64,000 nucleotides of DNA from assembly GCA_964409245.1 (NCBI GenBank), contig CAYPCQ010000035.1, positions 1 through 64,000 of the forward strand, read 5' to 3'. This document shows, piece after piece, positions 18,753 through 24,875 of this stretch. Positions within the stretch are counted from its first letter, which is position 1. Each line of letters begins with the position of its first letter. The stretch comes from CAIMWS01 sp964409245. GTDB taxonomy: Bacteria; Verrucomicrobiota; Verrucomicrobiia; Limisphaerales; UBA1319. Made by a program: the position numbers and the translations under genes. Under the pieces are notes generated by a model. That model worked only from the letters and a program-made list of their open reading frames with translations. It did no database searches and had not been told where the DNA came from.

Positions 18753-21554
18753 TCATTCCGGAGGGAGAGTCATTTTGAAAAACTGGGGCAAAGTGGTGGA
18801 AAATTCAACCCGCTCGCCCGCGGTTCCCAGGTAGCCGCCCCAGCCGATGCGGATTTCGGATATGTTGGGCGTGTCCAGGCGTCCGTTGTCGTCTTTGGAC
18901 CATCCCGCCAGGTGGAACCGGGTGAAGGGAAGGTAGGCGCGCTGTGGGCCGCTGACCCCAAGCATGAGCCCGGATTCCGCCAGGTAATCGGCCCCGCCGC
19001 GTTCATGCAGGATCACCAGCAGTTGGTTGGGGGTGGTCTGCCGGGAGGGGATCCACGCGTCGAAAACCATGGTGTCCACCGCTCCGCTCGGCAGACCGTC
19101 CGGGCAGGCAAAAGAGGCGAACAGGAAAGTATCCACCTGGCTCTTGGTCAGGCTGCCCTGGATCCGCCAGGCGGGGTGCTCCGGCTGGCTGCAGGTGGCA
19201 TCCGGCTGCAATTCCTCCTTCACGAATTCCCCCCGTGACAGGCGCGGCGCTGACTGCGGCGGGGTGATCCAGCGGGCCTCCGGCAGCAGCTCCGTGGGGA
19301 TTCCGCGCTTCTCCGGGAGCGCCGTTTGAGCGAACCGCAACAGCACCCCCCCATACGCTGCGAGTTGCAGTGGAATATCCGCCGGGTTCGCCACCGTTTC
19401 GGTCCGGCCGGAAGCGGGATCGATCAGCTCGCCCGTCCCTTTGGCCGGGAGGCCAATGGCGCCGTGCCAGGGCGTGTCGCTGTCATTGATGATGAAGTAA
19501 TGGTCCGCCCCCGCCATCCGCCGGTGCGTGATCCGCAGCGGGGCCTTCGGCGAGCCGGCCTTCAATTCCGGCGCCAGCAACCGGTCCAGCACCCCGGTCA
19601 GCAAGCTCTCCGTGCCGGTGGGCAGGAATATTCCTGCTCCACCTCCCCGGCTGCGGGCGATGCGTGGTTTGGCGCTGGCCGCCGGGTTCGCTTCCCGGCC
19701 GGCATCGAATAGCTCCCGGGCCAGCGCCTCCACCCGGCGGTCGGGGAACGCGCTTTCGCTGTTGCACGGCAGGTTGCCCAGGGCAATCAACAGCCCTCCC
19801 TGCCGGACAAATTCGGCGAGTTTTTCCCAGGCGGCCAGGGGCAGGGTGTCCGCGCCCGGCAGGATCACCGCCCGCCAGCGGAGCGGGCCGTGAAGGAGTT
19901 GCCCCCCTTGCGCCACCGTCTGCCTGACGGCTTGGGCATCGATGAAGGTGAAATCCCGCCCGGCTTGGAACAAGGCTTCGGCGCTGGACCGGTATAAGCC
20001 CTCTATTTTCATGACGGGGGCGGAGCCGTTGGCCCACTGCGCAGCCGGAACAAAGCGCGGCCAGGCGCTTTCTATGGGATACACCAACGCGAGGTCGGCC
20101 ACCTGGCTGCCGCCTTTCAGGAAGGCGCAGCACCGCCCCACCCATTCGTTCAGGCGGCGGATTTGTTCGTCGCTCAAGCCGGCGAAAGAATAGTAGCTCG
20201 TGATGGTGTCGATGCCGCTGACGATCAGCCGGTTGCAGGTGCCGCGGATCTCCGCTTCGGTGACCTCCCGGACCGGTCGCCGATCCCCCGCCGGCCGGTA
20301 GCGCTGCGAATGGTCGGAGGTTTCGCACATCGTCAATGGCCGGCCCTCCAATTCGGCGGCGCTGCTGATCAGCCGGGCGATATACCAGGGAACATCGGCG
20401 GGCAGGCTGGTGAGGCAGTCAATGCTGGGGGCATCCAGCCGCCGGATGCACTCGAAGAAATTCCCATATAGCGGCACATGCCCCGCCAGCCCTTCCTCGG
20501 CCAGCAGGTGGCCGCCGGAGGGGATGCCCAACTCCCGGCAGCAGTTTTGTATCTGGCCGAAGAAACGTTCCGCCACCAGGGCGCCGATCGTCTCCCAATA
20601 GGCGTAACGTGCTTTGGGTCCGCCCTCCGCCTCCGCCACGAGCGCGGGCACCCAATGCTCGAGTTCAAAGCCGTGCCGCTGTTTGAAGTCCGCCGGCAGG
20701 GTGGGGGACCAAGGCAGGGTGCGGTACGGCATGGGGCGCAAAAACATGCTCATCAGGGAGGGCTCGTCGGTGAAAGTGGCGGCAAACCATTGGCCCAGGT
20801 TCCCGCCCAGATGGCTGGCGTACCGCCGGTGGGTCAGTTCCAGGAAACGTTTCGTCGGTTCGGCCAGCAGCAGGTTTGGATAAGGCAGCTTTTCGTGCAG
20901 ATTCAATTCGGCATGGGTGCCTTCAAAAAGGGGGCTGATCGTTATCAGCATCACGTGCCACCGGCCTTGGGGCGGATCCCACTCCAGCTTCCCCGCCCGC
21001 AGCTGGCTGGTCAGATCCTGCCGCTTATCCAGGTCCAGCCGCCCATTTGCCATCGGAAAAGCCGCCGCCAGGTAAAGGGTTCCGGGTGGTTGTTTCAGTG
21101 TGGCTTTTTTCCCTTCCACTGCCTGGTCCACAATGAGCAAGCCCTGAGCCTCCCATTCCGGGTGATCCCGCATGACCAGGCCGCCCGCATTGCCCGATGG
21201 GTATCCTTTCTCATCATACAGCCAGAGCGACATCCCGGCGCTCCTGGCGGCTTTCACCGCCCGTTCAAACGCCTTCCATTGCGTGTCGCTTTCCAGGTAA
21301 TCCCGGAAGGCGACATTGCACACCACTCCGCCAAAACCCTGCCGCAGGAGTTGCTGGATCAGCTGGTCTTGGGCTGGGGAAGCTTCCGGCCAGCCGTGGA
21401 TTATTTTCAAGATGCGCGATTCCGCCGGAGTGTTTTCCGGTCTGGCTGCCCGGTCTGGCTGCCCGGTTCCCGTTTCTGCCGCCAGGCTGCTGGTGGCTGC
21501 CATCAAAACGATGATGTTCCAGGCCCGGATGAGTGATGCTTTCATGGAGTTCAT
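18753..21554 (-). CDS. Secreted glycoside hydrolase, GH106-like
   Basis: 933 residues from the ATG at 21554, chosen because GGA lies a few bases upstream and a signal peptide follows (MNSMKASLIRAWNIIVLMAATSSLAAE). The frame stays open to 21917 but that part overlaps the divergent gene. The TIM barrel carries WLYDEKGYPSGNAGG, a form typical of GH106 alpha-L-rhamnosidase-like proteins, then FTDEPSL with a likely catalytic glutamate, and LTMCETSDHSQRY. Two beta domains follow, including a segment YFIINDSDTPWHGAIGLP that is common in this superfamily. Activity on rhamnose or another sugar is unproven. The start codons of this gene and the terpenoid-cyclase-fold gene are 151 bp apart, pointing in opposite directions. 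Confidence 0.65.
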   Translation of the reverse strand: MNSMKASLIRAWNIIVLMAATSSLAAETGTGQPDRAARPENTPAESRILKIIHGWPEASPAQDQLIQQLLRQGFGGVVCNVAFRDYLESDTQWKAFERAVKAARSAGMSLWLYDEKGYPSGNAGGLVMRDHPEWEAQGLLIVDQAVEGKKATLKQPPGTLYLAAAFPMANGRLDLDKRQDLTSQLRAGKLEWDPPQGRWHVMLITISPLFEGTHAELNLHEKLPYPNLLLAEPTKRFLELTHRRYASHLGGNLGQWFAATFTDEPSLMSMFLRPMPYRTLPWSPTLPADFKQRHGFELEHWVPALVAEAEGGPKARYAYWETIGALVAERFFGQIQNCCRELGIPSGGHLLAEEGLAGHVPLYGNFFECIRRLDAPSIDCLTSLPADVPWYIARLISSAAELEGRPLTMCETSDHSQRYRPAGDRRPVREVTEAEIRGTCNRLIVSGIDTITSYYSFAGLSDEQIRRLNEWVGRCCAFLKGGSQVADLALVYPIESAWPRFVPAAQWANGSAPVMKIEGLYRSSAEALFQAGRDFTFIDAQAVRQTVAQGGQLLHGPLRWRAVILPGADTLPLAAWEKLAEFVRQGGLLIALGNLPCNSESAFPDRRVEALARELFDAGREANPAASAKPRIARSRGGGAGIFLPTGTESLLTGVLDRLLAPELKAGSPKAPLRITHRRMAGADHYFIINDSDTPWHGAIGLPAKGTGELIDPASGRTETVANPADIPLQLAAYGGVLLRFAQTALPEKRGIPTELLPEARWITPPQSAPRLSRGEFVKEELQPDATCSQPEHPAWRIQGSLTKSQVDTFLFASFACPDGLPSGAVDTMVFDAWIPSRQTTPNQLLVILHERGGADYLAESGLMLGVSGPQRAYLPFTRFHLAGWSKDDNGRLDTPNISEIRIGWGGYLGTAGERVEFSTTLPQFFKMTLPPE

Positions 21555-21705
21555 ATTCCGTCCGCATTTTGGGGTTTTTCCCGGCAAAGGAAAGGCTCGA
21601 TTGCGGGAAACGGGCCTTTCCCCGAGCCCCCAATTTTCCGCCAAAGCCCGCCCGCCAGGTTGTGGTTGCCGCTGGGGATCGGATGAATATGCTGTGAGGC
21701 AGCAT

Positions 21706-22881
21706 ATGATGATATCGCCCCGCAATTCTTTCCGCATCCTGGTTTTGACCGCGATCCTCCTTTGGCCGGCGGCCCCTTGGAATGCCGGGGCGGAACCGCC
21801 GGCATGGGATCCCGGGAAAGCCGCCCAATATTTGGATTGGCGGATGGAAGTGCGGGCTGGCAAGGCCAAACCGCTGCGCACCGGCCAGGATAAAACTGCC
21901 TGTGTTTCCTGCCACACGGTAATCCCCTATGTCCTGGCCCGCCCGCTCTTGCGGAAGGCCTTGGGGCAGGCGCAGCTGACACGCCAGGAAGCAAAGCTGT
22001 ATGATGAGGTCGAACGGCGTGCCGCCACTTATCAAACTCACGAGCTTGCTTATGAATCCAAACCGGACCAAAGCCGGGGCACTGAGGCGGTGCTGAATGC
22101 ATTGATCCTGGCCAACCGGGGGGCAATCCAACCGGATTCAAACCTGCGGGAAGCGGTCCGGCAGGCTTTCGAGGAGTTTTGGGCCCGGCAGCGGCCGGAT
22201 GGGGCATGGGATTGGCTGGATTCCGCCTTGGAGCCGTATGAATCCAAGGATGCGGCTTATTGGGGGGCCACTTTGGCGGCCATCGCCGTGGGGATGGCTC
22301 CGGCGTCCGATTGCCTTTCGCCTGCCAATGCCTCACCGCACCAGGAACGGCTCCGCCATTACCTGTCCAGCCGGTATCCAGACCAGAACCTGTTCAACCA
22401 GATTTGGCTGCTGTTGGCGGATACTTATTGGGCCGGATTGTTGGCTGCCCCCCAAAAAGAGCAACTGCAGCGGGAAGTGTTCAAACTCCAGGCAGCGGAT
22501 GGCGGATGGGCGCTTTACCAGTTGGGTCCCTGGCGGTGGTCCAAGGCGGCTCCCCCCTTTAATCCACCCGGCAGGCTGGACCCCCAGGCGCTGACGACAT
22601 CGGATGGCTATGCCACCGGCCTGATTGTTTATGCTTTCCGGCGCTCGGGCCTGCCAAAATCCCACCCTGGATTAGCGGGCGCGAAACAGTGGCTGGCGGC
22701 CAATCAGCGCGGGGATGCCGCGGATCCACGCCTCGGCGCATTCTGGCCGGCGCAGTCGATCAACCGCGGCGGTGATTACAACGCCAGGCCCGATGCTGCC
22801 TGGCAGAAGCTGTTCATGGCCGACTCGGCGACAGCGTTCGCGGCCCTCGCCCTGCTGACTTTCGACCAGGTGCTAAAGTGA
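21706..22881 (+). CDS. Secreted alpha/alpha-barrel (terpenoid-cyclase fold) protein with CxxCH motif
   Basis: 391 residues from ATG 21706, preceded by GTGAGG at a good distance and followed by a signal peptide ending near WNAGAE. A single haem-type motif CVSCH is at residues 66-70. The rest resembles prenyltransferase/squalene-cyclase repeats: FWARQRPDGAWDWL, FKLQAADGGWALYQL, DGYATGLIVYAFR. The cyclase DxDD motif is absent, so it is unlikely to cyclise terpenes. Similar periplasmic proteins in Planctomycetota/Verrucomicrobiota are of unknown function. A haem covalently bound through the single CxxCH is possible, or the motif may bind metal. Divergent from the GH106-like gene. Confidence 0.65.
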   Translation: MMISPRNSFRILVLTAILLWPAAPWNAGAEPPAWDPGKAAQYLDWRMEVRAGKAKPLRTGQDKTACVSCHTVIPYVLARPLLRKALGQAQLTRQEAKLYDEVERRAATYQTHELAYESKPDQSRGTEAVLNALILANRGAIQPDSNLREAVRQAFEEFWARQRPDGAWDWLDSALEPYESKDAAYWGATLAAIAVGMAPASDCLSPANASPHQERLRHYLSSRYPDQNLFNQIWLLLADTYWAGLLAAPQKEQLQREVFKLQAADGGWALYQLGPWRWSKAAPPFNPPGRLDPQALTTSDGYATGLIVYAFRRSGLPKSHPGLAGAKQWLAANQRGDAADPRLGAFWPAQSINRGGDYNARPDAAWQKLFMADSATAFAALALLTFDQVLK

Positions 22882-23302
22882 AACCAGGCGTCCGTGATCC
22901 GTGAATTCCGACTGAAATATCGATAATCTGCTTATCCGCAGCGGTTTATGAACCGATAACGTGAAGGCTGCCTGGTGGGCGTGAGACCTGCCCGGTTCCT
23001 CCGGAAAGGCTGACGCGGTTTATTGCCTCAACAATTGCCGGATTTTCAGTTGCTTCACCTGTGCCCCATTGAACCTACCTGGTGTTGCCAGCGCCGCGAT
23101 GCATTTTTGCGTTCGCAGGCTCCAAAATCTGCCATTCCCTCCGATAAAGAGGCTCGATTTTAGCTGGATGAAAGGATGTATGGCACTCCATCTTTGGCAC
23201 GCTGGGCGAAAAAAGGCGTTAAAAAATGGTTGCCAGCAGCCAAAAAACGCGGTCTGATCAGGGCTGAAATAAAGATATGTAAAAATCAAACAAAATATTT
23301 AG

Positions 23303-23455
23303 CGTAGCAACGGCTACGGTCTCGTTGGAAAACCGGGAAGTTTTCGTCACAGGGCCTGCCGAGCACGCACCCAATCGGGTGCGGCTTGGTGCATTCCTGT
23401 GACAGGCTCTTCCCGGTGCCTCCAACGAGGGTGCGTTAAGTTCGCACCCTCTTTA
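23303..23455 (+). ncRNA. Highly structured RNA (leader or small RNA), family not recognised
   Basis: Read directly from the sequence: a 6-bp hairpin (CGTAGC 23303-23308 with GCTACG 23313-23318), then a long rod made of three perfect helices: CTCGTTGGA (23321-23329) with TCCAACGAG (23421-23429), CCGGGAAG (23333-23340) with CTTCCCGG (23409-23416), and GTCACAGG (23346-23353) with CCTGTGAC (23396-23403). Its tip folds again: CGAGC with GCTTG and GCACCC with GGGTGC. A terminator hairpin closes it, sharing three bases (GAG) with the outer helix. It may be a free small RNA or a regulatory leader of the LamG gene, whose ATG is 33 bp further on. It does not match the 4.5S, 6S, tmRNA or common riboswitch patterns I know. 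Confidence 0.7.
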
Positions 23456-23458
23456 TTT
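23427..23458 (+). terminator. Rho-independent terminator of the structured RNA
   Basis: Nine-base-pair perfect stem GAGGGTGCG / CGCACCCTC around a 7-nt loop, followed by TTTATTT. It lies between the RNA and the LamG gene, so it would either end a free RNA or make expression of the gene conditional. Confidence 0.75.
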
Positions 23459-23487
23459 CCCGTTGCCATCGAGTAGAAGGGACAAAA

Positions 23488-24660
23488 ATGAGGTTTTCAA
23501 AGGCACTTTGGGTAATCGCATCCGCATGGCTGGGGATCTTCCTCAGCTCCGCCCATGCACAACGCTCTGCCACCGCCACTCCAACCGTGGCCAATGGATT
23601 CGTGATTGCCGTCACCATCACCGATGGAGGAACCGGTTACACGAATGCCCCCCAAGTCACAATTTCCGGTGGCGGCGGGAGTGGAGCCGTGGCCATTGCC
23701 ACGGTTTTGAATGGGTCGGTTGACAAAGTCATCGTGCAGAATGCCGGCAGTGGATACACCGGAATCCCAGCGGTTGTCATTGATTCGCCACCGGCTCCCA
23801 AACCGCCGTTCAGTGACGGGTTGGTGGCGTATTTTCCGTTTGAAACAACTGCTGATAGGGAATATCCATTACAAAAGACATCTCTAACTCAAAACCTAAT
23901 GTTTGCAATAGACAACGATACAGGTTATAAATTTATGAGCTTCCGAGAATATGGTTCATTCATTCAATCTGATGAGCTTTATATCAACGGCAGGGAACAA
24001 TATTCTATCTCATTTTATTTGAGATCGTTTTCTACGCAGTTACTTGGTGAAGTTATCTACACCGAGGGGCCATCAGGTGCCGCAATAAACGTGTTTTTGA
24101 ATACGGATGGCAATATTTGTATTAATACATGGATTGCGCCTGACTCTTGGACCACGCTTAGTTCAAGAAAAAGTATTTCAGACGGCAAATGGCATCATGT
24201 GTGCATAACGGCCCTCCTCAATATGAATGGTGCCATTGATAGTCGTATTTATGTCGATAGTGTAGAAGTCGGAAATGGAAATGTTACTAAAGTGGTAGCG
24301 TTTTCCAATGGATCCATATTATTTGGGAAAGTACTTCGTGGGGCTGGATTTCCATACGACCTTCAGTTTTTTGGAGATTTATCCCATTTTCGGATCTACA
24401 ACCGCGCCCTCTCAGCCCAAGATGTGACTGATCTCTATTATTACGAAGCCCCGGCCCAGCCTTGGGTCACACTCAAAGTCAAAACGGTGCAGGTGACGAT
24501 GCATGTCAAGCCAGCCAGGAAATACCAGTTGGAGGCATCCTTGGACCTCAAAACCTGGGCAAATGCCGGTCAACCTTTCGTGGCCAACGCATTTGAAGTG
24601 GACCAGGAATTCAACGCCATAGAAGTGGGCCGTTATTTCAGATTGTCAGAAGTCCCATAA
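23488..24660 (+). CDS. Secreted LamG-domain protein, compositional mosaic
   Basis: 390 residues with RBS GAAGGGA and signal peptide (MRFSKALWVIASAWLGIFLSSAHA). Residues about 30-95 hold two glycine-rich repeats (GGTGYTNAPQVTISGGGGSG; AGSGYTGIPAVVID). Residues about 110-325 form a LamG/concanavalin-like sandwich (LVAYFPFE, ISDGKWHHVCI, LSHFRIYNRALSAQDVTDLYY). The final ~60 residues (YQLEASLDLKTW ... YFRL) resemble the end of the giant repeat protein. DNA of about 23850-24390 is clearly AT-rich with codons such as ATA, TTA and AGA, while both ends have the GC-rich style of the rest of the window, suggesting that the LamG part was acquired separately. Likely a carbohydrate-binding surface or secreted protein. 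Preceded by a structured RNA with terminator. Confidence 0.75.
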   Translation: MRFSKALWVIASAWLGIFLSSAHAQRSATATPTVANGFVIAVTITDGGTGYTNAPQVTISGGGGSGAVAIATVLNGSVDKVIVQNAGSGYTGIPAVVIDSPPAPKPPFSDGLVAYFPFETTADREYPLQKTSLTQNLMFAIDNDTGYKFMSFREYGSFIQSDELYINGREQYSISFYLRSFSTQLLGEVIYTEGPSGAAINVFLNTDGNICINTWIAPDSWTTLSSRKSISDGKWHHVCITALLNMNGAIDSRIYVDSVEVGNGNVTKVVAFSNGSILFGKVLRGAGFPYDLQFFGDLSHFRIYNRALSAQDVTDLYYYEAPAQPWVTLKVKTVQVTMHVKPARKYQLEASLDLKTWANAGQPFVANAFEVDQEFNAIEVGRYFRLSEVP

Positions 24661-24689
24661 CCCCGACAATCTTGGAAACGCCCGTCGGC

Positions 24690-24875
24690 TTATTTCTGGT
24701 TCGCATACGGCTGACGGCATTGACCACAACGATTCTTCAAGGCTTGGGCGGATGGCGCTACGGACAGGAAGGATCGCGCCATGCTGGCGATGCGATCCGC
24801 ATCAACGGTGTGCGAGCCGGATGGCCCGCGCATCACCGGGCCCTGGACTTGGTTGAAAATGCTCAGGGCTTTCAT
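24690..24875 (-). pseudogene. Remnant of an L-serine dehydratase gene
   Basis: The ATG at 24875 overlaps the stop of the S9 peptidase gene as ATGA. The first ~35 residues (MKALSIFNQVQGPVMRGPSG then SHTVDADRIASMARS) closely resemble the N-terminus of iron-sulfur L-serine ammonia-lyases, whose hallmark is GPVMxGPSSSHTAG. After about residue 38 the likeness stops and the frame ends at TAA 24690-24692, giving 61 residues against ~500 for the full enzyme. The remainder of the gene appears deleted next to the AT-rich LamG gene. It could also be expressed as a short peptide, but no function would be expected. Confidence 0.6.

Larger units (their letters stand above)
22882..23487. other. 606-bp intergenic region carrying a structured RNA
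   Basis: The first ~400 bp show no convincing gene on either strand; short open frames exist but lack protein-like composition. An AT-rich stretch (about 23260-23300) precedes the structured RNA annotated separately and could hold its promoter. Confidence 0.5.

Noticed and set aside
20478..21536. 352-codon plus-strand frame inside the GH106-like gene
   Set aside because: Same reason: opposite strand to conserved catalytic domain, composition not protein-like.
23020..23289. 89-codon minus-strand open frame in the intergenic region
   Set aside because: Phe/Trp/Cys-rich product resembling typical spurious frames; no start context, and it runs into the promoter region of the structured RNA.
23303..23455. 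Assignment of the structured RNA to 6S or SRP RNA
   Set aside because: There is no large central bubble as in 6S RNA and no GGAA tetraloop with the conserved asymmetric loop of 4.5S/SRP RNA.
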